A stretch of 64,000 nucleotides of DNA from Protaetiibacter intestinalis (GTDB lineage: Bacteria; Actinomycetota; Actinomycetes; Actinomycetales; Microbacteriaceae), in NCBI RefSeq assembly GCF_003627075.1, contig NZ_CP032630.1, positions 1,550,001 to 1,614,000 on the forward strand. Direction: 5' to 3'. The translations under genes were made by a program, and so were the position numbers. This document shows positions 16,555 to 26,291 of this stretch, piece by piece; position 1 is the stretch's first letter, and each line of letters begins with the position of its first letter. A model generated the notes under the pieces. That model did not search any database and was not told where the DNA came from. It saw only the letters and a list, made by a program, of their open reading frames with translations.

Positions 16555-18151
16555 GACCGACCCGCTGCGGCCCGCCGACCACATCGACGCGGAGCCGGCC
16601 GAGGCGGGCATCACGCAGCCCAAGCTCGGCGTCGTCGGCTACCTGCGCTTCTTCTGGCGCCAGCTCACGAGCATGCGCACGGCACTCGTGCTGCTGCTGC
16701 TGCTCGCGCTCGCCGCCGTGCCCGGCTCGCTCGTGCCCCAGCGCAGCTCCGACCCGAACGGCGTCATCCAGTACAAGCTCGACAACCCCGACGGCTACGA
16801 GGTGCTCGACAAGCTCGGGGTGTTCTCCACCTTCACCTCGCCGTGGTTCTCGGCCATCTACCTGCTGCTGTTCATCTCGCTCGTCGGCTGCATCATCCCG
16901 CGCACCAAGCACCACCTCGACGCGCTGCGGGCCCGCCCGCCGAAGACCCCCGCGCGCCTGTCGCGCCTCGTCGGGTACACCGAACTGCACAGCACGGCGG
17001 ATGCCGAGACGGCCGTCGCCGAGGCCCGCGCGCTGCTGAAGGGCGCCGGGTACCGCGTCGACCGCTACGGCGACTCGATCTCCGCCGAGCGCGGCTACCT
17101 GCGCGAGACCGGCAACCTGATCTTCCACAGCGCCCTCGTCGGCGTGCTCGTGACCGTCGGCATCGGCGGCGGCTTCGGCTATAACGGGCAGAAGGTGATC
17201 ATCCAGGACACCGCCTTCACCAACTCGCTCGCCGGCTACGACTCCTTCACCTCCGGCCGCTTCTTCAGCGAGTCCTCGCTCGAACCGTTCTCGGTGCGGC
17301 TCGACGAGTTCGACGGCAGGTACCAGCTCGACCCGTCGACCACCGTCTACCAGCCGATCGACTACACCGCCCACCTCTCCACCCGGGTGCCGGGCGGCGA
17401 CTGGACCGAGGCCGACCTCAAGGTCAACTCGCCGCTCGAGATCGGCGGCACCAAGATGTACCTGCTCGGCAACGGCTACGCGCCCGTCGTCACCGTGCGC
17501 GACCCGGACGGCGAGGTCGCCTACTCGGGGCCTGTCGCCTTCCTGCCGCAGGACGGCAACCTGCGCAGCCTCGGCACCATCAAGGTGCCCGACGGACTCG
17601 ACGAGCAGCTCGGCATGCTCGCCTTCTTCTACCCCGACCCCATCCAGCTCGCCGACGGCACCTACACCTCGCTCTCGCCGTACTCGGGCGACTCGAGCCT
17701 GCTCACCATCACCGTGTACGAGGGCGACCTCGGGCTCGACGAGGGCGTCGCCGTCAACGCCTACTCGCTCGACACCGACGACCTCACCCCCATCGCCGGC
17801 CCGAAGGCCGACGTGCCTGCGCTCGAACTCACCCAGGGCGAGACGGCCGAACTGCCGGACGGACTCGGCACGATCGAGTTCACGGGCCTCCAGCGCTTCG
17901 TCTCGGTCGAGTTCCACCACGACCCCACCGAGGGCTGGGTGCTCGTGTTCGCACTGCTCATCCTCGGCGGACTGCTGCTGAGCCTCTTCATCCCCCGACG
18001 GCGGATGTGGATCAAGGCCGTGCGGGACGGCGACGGCGTGCGCCTCGAATACGCCGGCCTCGCCCGCGGTGAGGACCCCACCCTGGAGGCGGCCGTCGCC
18101 GACATCGCCCGCAGACACGCCGAGAGGCTCGAACGTAGGATGAACGCGTGA
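16532..18151 (+). CDS. resB: Cytochrome c biogenesis protein ResB
   Basis: A 539-aa component of the System II haem lyase (ResB/Ccs1). Three N-terminal helices (about residues 50-70, 105-125, 200-220) precede a large external domain (230-465) and a final helix (about 467-487). It partners with CcsB. Starts at GTG 16532 inside ccdA; ends overlapping ccsB by 4 nt (GTGA). Confidence 0.92.
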   Translation: MASRTRSETDPLRPADHIDAEPAEAGITQPKLGVVGYLRFFWRQLTSMRTALVLLLLLALAAVPGSLVPQRSSDPNGVIQYKLDNPDGYEVLDKLGVFSTFTSPWFSAIYLLLFISLVGCIIPRTKHHLDALRARPPKTPARLSRLVGYTELHSTADAETAVAEARALLKGAGYRVDRYGDSISAERGYLRETGNLIFHSALVGVLVTVGIGGGFGYNGQKVIIQDTAFTNSLAGYDSFTSGRFFSESSLEPFSVRLDEFDGRYQLDPSTTVYQPIDYTAHLSTRVPGGDWTEADLKVNSPLEIGGTKMYLLGNGYAPVVTVRDPDGEVAYSGPVAFLPQDGNLRSLGTIKVPDGLDEQLGMLAFFYPDPIQLADGTYTSLSPYSGDSSLLTITVYEGDLGLDEGVAVNAYSLDTDDLTPIAGPKADVPALELTQGETAELPDGLGTIEFTGLQRFVSVEFHHDPTEGWVLVFALLILGGLLLSLFIPRRRMWIKAVRDGDGVRLEYAGLARGEDPTLEAAVADIARRHAERLERRMNA

Positions 18152-19113
18152 GCACCGACACCCTCGCCGCCTACTCGCTGCTGGCCGTCTACTCGGCCGC
18201 CGCGGTGTACGTGATCGCGTTCATCGCGTACGTGCTCGACCTGGCCCGCCGCTCCACCGAGGCGATCGCCGCCCAGCGGCCCGCGGCATCCGCCACCGTC
18301 GCGGCATCCGCGGGCGGCGGCACGGTGCTCGCCCCGCCCGCCCCCGTCACCGCCGAGGCCCCCGCCCGCAGCCGCGCCGCGCGCGTCGCCTACGCCCTCA
18401 CCGTGCTCGGCTTCGCCATCCACGTCGGCGCGATCGTGCTGCGCGGCGTCGCCGCCTCGCGGGCGCCGTGGGCCAACATGTTCGAGTTCGCCGTCACCGG
18501 CACGGCCGTCATGATGGGCGTCTTCCTGCTCGTCAACCTGTGGCGCGACGTGCGCTTCATCGGCGCCTACATCACCGGCCTCGTGTCGCTGCTGCTCATG
18601 CTCGCGGCCATCAACGTCTACGTCGATGTCGTGCCGCTGCCGCCGCCGCTGCAGTCGGCGTGGCTCATCATCCACGTCTTCGTCGCCATCCTCGGCACGG
18701 GGTTCTTCGCCATCGGGGCCGGGCTCTCGCTCGCGCAGCTGCTGCAGGAGCGGCGCGAGGCCGGGGCGACCGACCGGCCGCGGTTCCTGCGCAGCTTCCC
18801 CACCGCCGAGACGCTCGAGAACACCGCCTACCGCGTCAACGTCATCGGCTTCGCGTTCTGGACCTTCACCCTCATCGCCGGCGCCATCTGGGCCGAGCAC
18901 GCTTGGGGCCGCTACTGGGGCTGGGACACCAAAGAGGTGTGGACCTTCATCATCTGGGTCGTGTTCGCCGGCTACATCCACGCGCGGGCGACGCGCGGAT
19001 GGCGGGGGTCGCGCTCCGCGTGGCTCGCCATCATCGGCTTCGCCGCGGTGCTGTTCAACTTCACGGTCGTCAACCTCTTCTTCAAGGGACTGCACGCGTA
19101 CTCGGGGCTGTGA
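18148..19113 (+). CDS. ccsB: Cytochrome c biogenesis protein CcsB/CcsA
   Basis: A 321-aa multi-helix haem handler of System II. The tryptophan-rich WWD-type motif reads WGRYWGWDTKEVWTFIIW, with conserved His residues nearby (AEHAW, YIHARA). It exports haem and attaches it with ResB. GTG 18148 overlaps the resB stop; a TAGGAT box 6 nt upstream inside resB may give an extra leaderless transcript. Confidence 0.93.
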   Translation: MSTDTLAAYSLLAVYSAAAVYVIAFIAYVLDLARRSTEAIAAQRPAASATVAASAGGGTVLAPPAPVTAEAPARSRAARVAYALTVLGFAIHVGAIVLRGVAASRAPWANMFEFAVTGTAVMMGVFLLVNLWRDVRFIGAYITGLVSLLLMLAAINVYVDVVPLPPPLQSAWLIIHVFVAILGTGFFAIGAGLSLAQLLQERREAGATDRPRFLRSFPTAETLENTAYRVNVIGFAFWTFTLIAGAIWAEHAWGRYWGWDTKEVWTFIIWVVFAGYIHARATRGWRGSRSAWLAIIGFAAVLFNFTVVNLFFKGLHAYSGL

Positions 19114-19200
19114 TCCCCGCCTGCGTCACCCCGCGGTAGCGGTGCGGCCTGCGGCCGCGCTGTGTCCGGTGGGGTGCCGCCGCACGGCGTCACCCCTCCC

Positions 19201-19242
19201 GCTGGTTGAGTGCCGCGCGAAGCGCGGTGTATCGAAACCAGC
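19201..19242. repeat. Intergenic palindromic repeat, copy 1
   Basis: A 42-bp imperfect hairpin: GCTGGTTGAGT ... CCGCGCGAAGCGCGG ... ATCGAAACCAGC. The ends pair over 7 bp and the core over 6 bp. It belongs to the GGTTGAGTAG...ATCGAAACC repeat that I know as abundant in Microbacteriaceae intergenic regions. Confidence 0.75.
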
Positions 19243-19300
19243 GAAGGCGCCCCTCGATGGGGCGCGTTCGCTCGGTGAGGCCTCTGCCTGCACGTCTGCA

Positions 19301-19340
19301 TGGGTTTCGATACGCCGCTGCGCGGCTACTCAACCCGCGG
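19301..19340. repeat. Intergenic palindromic repeat, copy 2 (inverted)
   Basis: The same element in the opposite orientation: GGGTTTCGATACGCCGC, tgc, GCGGCTACTCAACCC. Together with copy 1 it frames a 58-bp spacer between ccsB and menC. No ORF is present. Confidence 0.75.
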
Positions 19341-19392
19341 GAGAGGGTGGGTTCCTCAACCCGCGGGGGCGGGTGGGCTACTCAACCCGCGG
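19329..19392. repeat. 26-bp-period direct repeats running into menC
   Basis: CTCAACCCGCGG occurs at 19329, 19355 and 19381, an exact 26-bp period. The last copy lies inside menC and encodes its final codons (PPRVE). The intervening 14 bp are G-rich and related between units. Confidence 0.8.
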
Positions 19393-20379
19393 AGGCGCGG
19401 AACCCGGGAGCAGGGCGTGGGCCCGGCGGAGGCGGGCGTGCCACCACGTGGCGCGGTCGGGGGGTGCGGCGTGCGCGCGGAGCAGCGCGGCATCCGGTTC
19501 CACCGGCCGCACGGGGATCGCGCCGTCGGCGGGGGTGAGCGGCTCGCGGGTGACGTCGGCGGTGAGCAGGGCCGCCGTGCCGAGGCCGCAGTCGAAGTCG
19601 AGCTCGGGGAGGGCGGCGGCGAGGCGGGCCCCCATCGCGAGCCCGACCGAGGTGTCGAGGGCGCTCGAGACGACCGCCGGCAGGCCCGCCTCGGCGACGA
19701 TCCGCAGCGCCCGGGCGACGCCGCCCAGCGGCTGCACCTTCACGACGAGCAGGTCGGCGGCGCCCGCCCGCGCCACCGCGAGGGGGTCGTCGGCCTTGCG
19801 CACCGACTCGTCGGCGGCGATCGGCAGCTGCCAGTCGTGCAGCCGCCCGCGCAGCTCGGCGAGCTCGCCGACGCTCGCGCAGGGCTGCTCGAGGTATTCG
19901 AGGTCGAACGGCGCGAGCGCGTGCGCGGCACGTTCCGCCTGGTCGACGTTCCAGGCCCCGTTCGCGTCCACCCGGATGCGCGCCTCCGGCCCCAGCAGCC
20001 GACGCACCTCGCGCACGCGGGCGACATCCGCGTCGAGGCCCTCGGCGGCATCCGCCACCTTCACCTTGACGGTGCGCACCGCGCCGAAGCGTTCGAGCAC
20101 CTCGCGGATGCGGTCCACCGGCACCGTCGGCAGGGTCGCGTTCACCGGGATGCGGTCGCGCCGCGCCGCGGGCGGCTCACCCCAGCCGGCCTCGATCGCC
20201 GCCGCGAGCCAGGCCGCCGCCTCCGCGTCGTCGTACTCGAGGAACGGCGAGAACTCGGCCCAACCGTTCGGCCCGTGCAGCAGCAGCGCCTCGCGCTCCG
20301 TCACGCCGCGGAACCGGGTCGCGAGGGGGAGCCGCACCGTGTGCGCCCCCGCGAGCAGCTCGTCCGGCTCGGGGATCAT
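19378..20379 (-). CDS. menC: o-Succinylbenzoate synthase
   Basis: A 333-aa enolase-superfamily dehydratase of menaquinone synthesis (SHCHC to OSB). Catalytic Lys motif VKVKVAD (KxK), metal ligands in IRVDANGAWNVDQA (Asp), LEQPCAS (Glu) and IAADESVRK (Asp), and the second Lys in LLVVKVQPLGG. Starts at ATG 20379, 6 nt after CAGACT. Its C-terminal codons come from an intergenic repeat unit, so the tail is probably strain-variable. Confidence 0.92.
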   Translation of the reverse strand: MIPEPDELLAGAHTVRLPLATRFRGVTEREALLLHGPNGWAEFSPFLEYDDAEAAAWLAAAIEAGWGEPPAARRDRIPVNATLPTVPVDRIREVLERFGAVRTVKVKVADAAEGLDADVARVREVRRLLGPEARIRVDANGAWNVDQAERAAHALAPFDLEYLEQPCASVGELAELRGRLHDWQLPIAADESVRKADDPLAVARAGAADLLVVKVQPLGGVARALRIVAEAGLPAVVSSALDTSVGLAMGARLAAALPELDFDCGLGTAALLTADVTREPLTPADGAIPVRPVEPDAALLRAHAAPPDRATWWHARLRRAHALLPGSAPPRVE

Positions 20380-20430
20380 GCGACCAGTCTGCCCTGCCGG
20401 GACCTCAGCCCGAGCCCCTAGGGTGGGACC

Positions 20431-20787
20431 GTGAGCGATGGGCTGCAGATCTTCGACGCGCCGCAGGACGCGGTCGTCGACGACGGGCCCGCCCCCGAAC
20501 GGCACCGGCGGCGTCCCCGCTGGCCCGGTGCGCTCGCGGGCGGCATCGCGATCCTCATGGTGCTCAGCTGGGCGCTCGGCCTCGTGCTGCTGTCGACCGG
20601 GCTCTTCGAGCTCGGTGTGGGGCTCAGCATCTCGGCGGTGCTGCTGAGCGGCATCGCCGTGGTGGCGGGTGCCGTCGCGGTGATCTTCAACTGGGGTCGC
20701 GGCTGGGGGGTCGCGGCGATCGCGGTCGGCGTGCTGCTGAACCCCGTCGTGCTCACCTACCTGCTCGGCCTCATGGGGGTGCTGTGA
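20431..20787 (+). CDS. Small membrane protein in the menaquinone cluster
   Basis: A 118-aa protein with a 35-residue charged cytosolic N-terminus (basic PERHRRRPRWP before the membrane) and three hydrophobic helices. No catalytic motif. It begins at GTG 20431, 6 nt after TAGGGT, and its stop overlaps the menB start (GTGA), so it is co-translated with menB. Function unknown. Confidence 0.75.
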   Translation: MSDGLQIFDAPQDAVVDDGPAPERHRRRPRWPGALAGGIAILMVLSWALGLVLLSTGLFELGVGLSISAVLLSGIAVVAGAVAVIFNWGRGWGVAAIAVGVLLNPVVLTYLLGLMGVL

Positions 20788-21680
20788 CCGTCTCGGAGCT
20801 GTTCGACCCCGAGGTGTGGCGCGAGGTCCCGGGCTTCGACGACCTCGAGGACATCACCTACCACCTCGACGCATCCGGTCGGATCGCGCGGGTCGCCTTC
20901 GACCGCCCGGAGGTGCGCAACGCCTTCCGTCCCCAGACGGTCGACGAGCTGGCCCGCGCCCTCGACGACGCGCGGCAGAACCCGAAGGTGGGGGTCGTGC
21001 TGCTCACCGGCAACGGCCCGAGCCCGAAGGACGGCGGCTGGGCGTTCAGCTCGGGAGGCGACCAGCGCATCCGGGGGAGGAACGGGTACGAGTACGCCCC
21101 CTCCGCCGAAGGCGGGGTGTCGAGATCCGGACGTCTGCACATCCTCGAGGTGCAGCGGCTCATCCGCTTCATGCCGAAGGTCGTCATCGCGCTCGTGCCC
21201 GGCTGGGCGGCGGGCGGCGGCCACTCGCTGCACGTCGTGTGCGACCTGACGATCGCGAGCCGGGAGCACGCCCGCTTCAAGCAGACGGATGCCGACGTCG
21301 GCTCCTTCGACGCCGGTTACGGCTCGGCCTACTTCGCCCGGCAGGTGGGGCAGAAGTTCGCGCGCGAGGTGTTCTTCCTCGCCGAGGAGTACGACGCCCG
21401 GCGTGCGCACGAGATGGGCGCGGTGAACGCCGTCGTGCCGCACGCGGAGCTCGAGACGACCGGGCTCGCGTGGGCCGAGACGATCCTCGGCAAGAGCCCC
21501 ACCGCGATCCGCATGCTCAAGTTCGCCATGAACGCGGTCGACGACGGGATGGTGGGTCAGCAGGTGTTCGCAGGCGAGGCCACCCGGCTCGCCTACGGCA
21601 CCGACGAGGCGGCCGAGGGGCGCGACGCGTTCCTCGAGAAGCGCGACCCCGACTGGGGCCCCTACCCCTGGCACTTCTGA
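20784..21680 (+). CDS. menB: 1,4-Dihydroxy-2-naphthoyl-CoA synthase
   Basis: A 298-aa crotonase-fold enzyme closing the naphthoquinol ring from OSB-CoA. Motifs: FDRPEVRNAFRPQTVDEL, the oxyanion-hole region FSSGGDQRI, LVPGWAAGGGHSLHVVCDL, and the MenB-type DADVGSFDAGYGSAYFARQVG. Length matches the family. GTG 20784 is coupled to the preceding gene. Confidence 0.96.
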   Translation: MTVSELFDPEVWREVPGFDDLEDITYHLDASGRIARVAFDRPEVRNAFRPQTVDELARALDDARQNPKVGVVLLTGNGPSPKDGGWAFSSGGDQRIRGRNGYEYAPSAEGGVSRSGRLHILEVQRLIRFMPKVVIALVPGWAAGGGHSLHVVCDLTIASREHARFKQTDADVGSFDAGYGSAYFARQVGQKFAREVFFLAEEYDARRAHEMGAVNAVVPHAELETTGLAWAETILGKSPTAIRMLKFAMNAVDDGMVGQQVFAGEATRLAYGTDEAAEGRDAFLEKRDPDWGPYPWHF

Positions 21681-21684
21681 GCCG

Positions 21685-22815
21685 ATGAGGCCGCTCGCGC
21701 AGCTTCCCGCGGCCGCGGGGCCCGGCGCCGTGCTCGAGGCGCTGCGCGCCGCGTTCGCGGGCGGACCGGCGCTCTTCGTCTCCTCCGGCGCGCCGGGTGC
21801 GGACGCCGCCCCGCCGCCCGCGGAGGTGGCCCGGCACGTGGGTCTCGTCGTGGAGACGAGCGGCACGACGGGCCGCCCCAAGCGCGTCGTGCTGCCCGCG
21901 GATGCCGTGCTCGCCTCGGCCGCGGCGAGCGAGTCGGCGCTCGGCGGCCCCGCGCAGTGGGTGCTCGCGCTGCCCGTGCACTACATCGCGGGACTCAACG
22001 TGCTGGCGCGTTCGCTGTGCGCCGAGACGGCGCCGGTGGCGGTCGACGCGGGCCCCTTCACGGCGGCGGGCTTCCGCGCGGCGGCGGCCCGCCTCGCGCC
22101 CGAGCTGCCGCACGCGACGGCGCTCGTGCCCGCCCAGTTGGCGACCCTGCTCGACGACGCCGAGGCGCGCGCCGTGCTGCGCGGCTTCCAGGCGGTGCTC
22201 GTGGGCGGCCAGGCCACCCCGGCGACGCTCCTCGAGCGCGCGGCGGAGGGCAGCATCCGCGTGGTGCGCAGCTACGGCTCGAGCGAGACGAGCGGCGGCT
22301 GCGTCTACGACGGCCGCCCGATCGGGGCGACGCGCGTGCGGGTGGAGGACGGCGAGGTGCAGCTCGCCGGCCCCTCGCTCGCCGACGGCTACCTGGACGA
22401 CGCGGCGCTCACCGCGGAGCGCTTCGTGGTCGCGGAAGGTGTGCGCTGGTTCCGCACCGCGGATGCGGGGGAGTGGGACGGCGCGACGCTGCGCGTGCTC
22501 GGACGCCGCGACGACGTGATCGTCTCGGGAGGCGTGAAGGTGGCGCTCGGGCGCATCGAGGAGGCGCTGCGCGCGCATCCCGGGTTCGCGCAGGTGGTGG
22601 TCGTGGCGGTGCCTGATGCGCGCTGGGGCGAGCGGCCGGTCGCGGTTGCCGCGGGGGCGGAGGCGGACGACGCGGCGGCGCTCGCCGCGGTGGCCGCCGG
22701 ACTCGGGCCCGCCGCCCGACCCGAGCGGGTCGTCCGCGTCGCCGCGCTGCCCGTGCTGCCGAGCGGCAAGCCCGACCGCGTCGCCCTGCGCATCCTCGCA
22801 TCCGCCGCTGACTAG
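21685..22815 (+). CDS. menE: o-Succinylbenzoate--CoA ligase
   Basis: A 376-aa adenylate-forming ligase. P-loop-like motif VVETSGTTGRPKRVVLP, the central YGSSETSGGCVYDG, and the hinge/C-terminal GRRDDVIVSGGVKVALGRIEE with Lys in LPSGKPDRVAL. It is shorter than typical MenE (about 450-490 aa), with a compact N-terminal domain as in other actinobacteria. It follows menB by 4 nt. Confidence 0.92.
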   Translation: MRPLAQLPAAAGPGAVLEALRAAFAGGPALFVSSGAPGADAAPPPAEVARHVGLVVETSGTTGRPKRVVLPADAVLASAAASESALGGPAQWVLALPVHYIAGLNVLARSLCAETAPVAVDAGPFTAAGFRAAAARLAPELPHATALVPAQLATLLDDAEARAVLRGFQAVLVGGQATPATLLERAAEGSIRVVRSYGSSETSGGCVYDGRPIGATRVRVEDGEVQLAGPSLADGYLDDAALTAERFVVAEGVRWFRTADAGEWDGATLRVLGRRDDVIVSGGVKVALGRIEEALRAHPGFAQVVVVAVPDARWGERPVAVAAGAEADDAAALAAVAAGLGPAARPERVVRVAALPVLPSGKPDRVALRILASAAD

Positions 22816-22825
22816 GCTTCCCTTC

Positions 22826-23893
22826 GTGGCGAAGCAGCAACGGTTCGATCCGAAGGCCCTCGAGCGTGCCAAGGGCACGGCTCCCGGCACCGCCCGCGGC
22901 GCGGGTGCGAAGCCCGGGGGCAAGGGCAAGAAGGTGCAGGGCAGGAGCGGTCGCCCGGGCGGTCGGCCGCCGGCCGAGGCACGCCCCGCCACCCTCGGCA
23001 CCTGGATCGCCGCCGCGCGTCCCGCGACGCTCGCCCTCGCGATCGGCCCCGTCGCCCTCGGCACGGGCGCCGCCGCGCTCGTCATGAACGTCTGGTACGA
23101 CCACTGGGTGCGCGCCCTGCTGTGCCTCGCGGTCGCGGGGCTGCTGCAGCTCGGCGTCAACTACGCCAACGACTACTCGGACGGCGTGCGCGGCACCGAC
23201 GCCCACCGCGTGGGCCCGGCGCGCCTCGTCGGCTCGGGCCGTGCGAAGCCGCGCCACGTGCTCATCGCCGCCCTCGTGTTCTTCGGACTCGCGGCGGTCG
23301 CGGGCCTCGCGCTCGTCATCCTCACCCAGCACTGGTGGCTGCTCGCCGTCGGCGTCGTCGCGATCGCGGCGGCCTGGTTCTACACGGGCGGCAGGCGCCC
23401 CTACGGCTACGCGGGCCTCGGCGAGCTGGCCGTCTTCGTGTTCTTCGGCGTCGTCGCGACGGCCGGCACCACCTTCGTGCAGATCGGCACCGTCAACATC
23501 GAGTCGTGGCTCGGCGGCGTGTGCGCGGGCCTCTTCGCGATGGCGGTGCTGCACGTCAACAACCTGCGCGACCGCGAGCAGGACCGCCTGGTGGGCAAGC
23601 GCACCCTCGCCGTGCGCATCGGCGACGTCGGCTCGCGCATCCTCTTCGGGGTGTTCGTGCTCGCGCCCTTCGGCATCCTCGCCTTCTACGTGATCTTCTA
23701 CGACCTCGCCGTCTACGTGTACTTCGCGCTGCTCGCGGCCGTGCCCGCGGTGCTCATCGTGGCGACGGCACGCCGCGCGGCCGAGTACGTCACGGCCCTC
23801 AAGGTCACGCTGCTCACCTCGCTCGCCTTCTGCGTGGGTCTCGCCGCGGCGCTCGCCTTCTGGGTCGACGCGGGCGCCGGGCTCGTCAGCTGA
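22826..23893 (+). CDS. menA: 1,4-Dihydroxy-2-naphthoate polyprenyltransferase
   Basis: A 355-aa UbiA-family membrane prenyltransferase attaching the isoprenoid tail to DHNA. The allylic-diphosphate site is NYANDYSDGVRGTD and the second Asp motif is NNLRDREQDRLVGKRTLAVRIGD. About eight helices follow residue 60. The first 55 residues are a Lys/Arg/Gly/Pro-rich tail absent from standard MenA. GTG 22826 was chosen by its TAGGCT box (7 nt); no later Met gives a better start before the membrane domain. Confidence 0.92.
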   Translation: MAKQQRFDPKALERAKGTAPGTARGAGAKPGGKGKKVQGRSGRPGGRPPAEARPATLGTWIAAARPATLALAIGPVALGTGAAALVMNVWYDHWVRALLCLAVAGLLQLGVNYANDYSDGVRGTDAHRVGPARLVGSGRAKPRHVLIAALVFFGLAAVAGLALVILTQHWWLLAVGVVAIAAAWFYTGGRRPYGYAGLGELAVFVFFGVVATAGTTFVQIGTVNIESWLGGVCAGLFAMAVLHVNNLRDREQDRLVGKRTLAVRIGDVGSRILFGVFVLAPFGILAFYVIFYDLAVYVYFALLAAVPAVLIVATARRAAEYVTALKVTLLTSLAFCVGLAAALAFWVDAGAGLVS

Positions 23894-23923
23894 CGCGGAC
23901 GGCGGGCTGCCCGGATCGCGGGC

Positions 23924-24187
23924 TCAGTCGGCGTCTTCGGCGCGCTCGTCGACCCCGCGGTCGTCGGCGGATGCCGGGGACGCCTCGGCGCGCCGGGCGC
24001 GGCTCTCGGCGAGCTCCGTCGCGACGCGGGTGCGCAGCGTCGGGAAGAAGATGTACGACACCGTGAGGCCGACGACGGCCGCCACGATCGCGGCGAGCCA
24101 GTACCAGACGTTCAGCAGGTACAGCAGTGCGAAGGTGCCCCCGAAGAGGGCGATGCGCAGCAGCGTGTACGGGATCCAGGCGGGCAC
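23924..24187 (-). CDS. DUF4229 family small membrane protein
   Basis: An 87-aa protein with two helices (about residues 8-25 and 28-48) followed by a charged cytosolic tail (RTRVATELAESRARRAE). It matches the DUF4229 pattern common next to menaquinone genes in actinobacteria. Function unknown. Starts at GTG 24187, 6 nt after TATGAT, divergent from the PLDc_N-like gene. Confidence 0.8.
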   Translation of the reverse strand: MPAWIPYTLLRIALFGGTFALLYLLNVWYWLAAIVAAVVGLTVSYIFFPTLRTRVATELAESRARRAEASPASADDRGVDERAEDAD

Positions 24188-24270
24188 CCGGCCATCATAG
24201 GCGCGCGCGGCTGGGCCCCCGCCGGGTCGCCCCCGGGCCGCACCCGGCCGCGGCGGCCTAGAATCGGGGC

Positions 24271-24636
24271 ATGGCCGCTCTGCTGCGCTACCTGCCGCTC
24301 ATCCTCACGGTGGTGCTGCTGGTGGCGGCGATCGTCGACCTGATCCGCATCGACCCCTCGCGGGTGCGCTCGCTGCCCAAGGGGCTGTGGGCGGTCATCA
24401 TCATCGCGATCATCATCATCGGGCCGATCCTGTGGTTCGCGCTCGGCCGGGAGCGCCTCGAGCCGCGCAACCACGGTCGCTACCGCGAGCCGGTGGCCCC
24501 CGACGACGACCCCGAGTTCCTGCGGCGCATCGCCCGCGAGAAGGAGCAGGAGCAGCGCATCCGCGACCTCGAGCAGCGGCTGTCGGACCTCGACCACGAG
24601 ACGCCCGACGACGACACCCCGAAGTCGCAGCGGTGA
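24271..24636 (+). CDS. PLDc_N-like membrane protein
   Basis: A 121-aa protein. The first 70 residues contain two helices resembling the phospholipase D/cardiolipin synthase N-terminal membrane module (PLDc_N), without any nuclease domain. A charged, helical cytosolic tail ([19 protein letters not shown]) may be a coiled coil. Starts 6 nt after TAGAAT. Its stop overlaps the menD GTG. Confidence 0.8.
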   Translation: MAALLRYLPLILTVVLLVAAIVDLIRIDPSRVRSLPKGLWAVIIIAIIIIGPILWFALGRERLEPRNHGRYREPVAPDDDPEFLRRIAREKEQEQRIRDLEQRLSDLDHETPDDDTPKSQR

Positions 24637-26291
24637 CGCCGCCCGCGGCCGAGGCGCCGGCGAGCGTCTACGCCACCGCCCTGCTCGCGGGACTCGTGCG
24701 GCGCGGGGTGAGCGATGTCGTGGTGTGCCCGGGCTCGCGCTCGCAGGCGCTCGCGCTCGCGGCCGCGCGGTTCGAGCAGGCAGGGCTCGTGCACCTGCAC
24801 GTGCGCATCGACGAGCGCTCGGCCGGCTTCCTCGCGCTCGGCCTCGCGGTCGAGTCGGGCGTTCCCGCGGTCGTCGTGACCACCTCGGGCACGGCGGTCG
24901 GCAACCTGCACCCCGCGGTGCTCGAGGCCGCCCACGCGGGCGTGCCGCTGCTCGTGGTGAGCGCCGACCGGCCGGAGGAGCTGCGCGGGGTGGGCGCCAA
25001 CCAGACCACGCGGCAGGCGGGCATCTTCGGCGACGTCGCCCCGCACTCCTGGGACGTGCCGGCGCCCGCCGGCGACCCGGGCGAGGAGCAGGCGGCGGAT
25101 GCGCTCGCCGCGGAGGTGCTCGACGGCATCCGCGGCCCCCGCCACGTGAACCTCGCGTTCCGCGAGCCGCTGTCGTCGGCCGTGCGGCTGCCCGAGCTGG
25201 AGCCGGGCGACTGGACGCCGACCGCGCGACCCGAGGGCGAGACGCTGACGCTCGCCCCGCGCCCGGGAACGGTCGTCGTCGCGGGGGCGGATGCCGGCGA
25301 GGACGCCGAGCGGGTCGCGCGCGAGCTCGGCGCCCCGCTGCTCGCCGAGGTGTCGAGCGGCGCCCGCTTCGGCCCGAACCTCGTCGCCGCCTACCGCGAG
25401 TTGCTGGGTGCCGCGGGCTTCGGCGACCGCGTCGAGCGGGTCGTGGTGTTCGGGCACCCGACGCTCAGCCGCGAGGTGCCGGCCCTCATCGAGCGCCGCG
25501 GGGTCGAGACGATCGTCGTGCGCGGCGCGGGCCTCGACGCCTACAACCCGGGCCGACGTGCGGCGCGCATCGTCGACCGGGTCGTCGTCGAGACCGCGGT
25601 CGAGCCCGACCCCGCGTGGGCGCGGCGCTGGGTGCACGCCTCCCGCGGCCTGCTCGAGGAGGACGAGGGCTCGGTCGCCTCGATCGGCACCGACTACGCG
25701 GAGCGCGCGGCGTTCGCGCGCGAGCAGCTCGGCCGGATGCGGGCGCCCGTCACCCGCCGCGAGCTCGCGCTCGCCGTGTGGAACGCCACCTGGCCGCACG
25801 ACCGGCTCGTCGTGGGGGCCTCGCGCCTCATCCGCGAGCTCGACCGGGTGGCCCCCGGCAAGCGCATCCGCGTGCACGCCAACCGCGGCCTCGCGGGCAT
25901 CGACGGCACGATCGCGACCGCGACCGGTGTGGCGCTCGCCGCCCAGCGCGACGAGACCCGCCCCGGCGTCGCGCGCGTGCTGCTCGGCGACCTCGCCCTG
26001 CTGCACGACGTCGGCTCGCTGCTCGGCGGCGCGGGGGAGGCCTGGCCGCGCCTGCAGGTCATCGTCGGCAACGACCACGGCGGCACCATCTTCGACGGCC
26101 TCGAGGTGGCGCGCTCCGCGGATCCCGCGCTCGCCGACCGCGTGCTGCTCACGCCCCAGCACGTCGACCTCGCGGCCCTGGCATCCGCCTACGGCTGGGA
26201 GCACCGCCTCGTGACCGAGCGCGGCCAGCTCGACGGCGCCCTCACCCCCTCCGCCGGCCGCGTGCTCGTCGAGGTCGCCCTCGCCCGCTGA
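24633..26291 (+). CDS. menD: SEPHCHC synthase
   Basis: A 552-aa thiamin-diphosphate enzyme adding a succinic semialdehyde unit to isochorismate. N-terminal PYR domain with [15 protein letters not shown] and the conserved Glu region [14 protein letters not shown]. The C-terminal PP domain binds ThDP/Mg ([13 protein letters not shown] and [13 protein letters not shown]). Starts at GTG 24633, overlapping the preceding gene by 4 nt. Confidence 0.94.
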   Translation: MTPPAAEAPASVYATALLAGLVRRGVSDVVVCPGSRSQALALAAARFEQAGLVHLHVRIDERSAGFLALGLAVESGVPAVVVTTSGTAVGNLHPAVLEAAHAGVPLLVVSADRPEELRGVGANQTTRQAGIFGDVAPHSWDVPAPAGDPGEEQAADALAAEVLDGIRGPRHVNLAFREPLSSAVRLPELEPGDWTPTARPEGETLTLAPRPGTVVVAGADAGEDAERVARELGAPLLAEVSSGARFGPNLVAAYRELLGAAGFGDRVERVVVFGHPTLSREVPALIERRGVETIVVRGAGLDAYNPGRRAARIVDRVVVETAVEPDPAWARRWVHASRGLLEEDEGSVASIGTDYAERAAFAREQLGRMRAPVTRRELALAVWNATWPHDRLVVGASRLIRELDRVAPGKRIRVHANRGLAGIDGTIATATGVALAAQRDETRPGVARVLLGDLALLHDVGSLLGGAGEAWPRLQVIVGNDHGGTIFDGLEVARSADPALADRVLLTPQHVDLAALASAYGWEHRLVTERGQLDGALTPSAGRVLVEVALAR

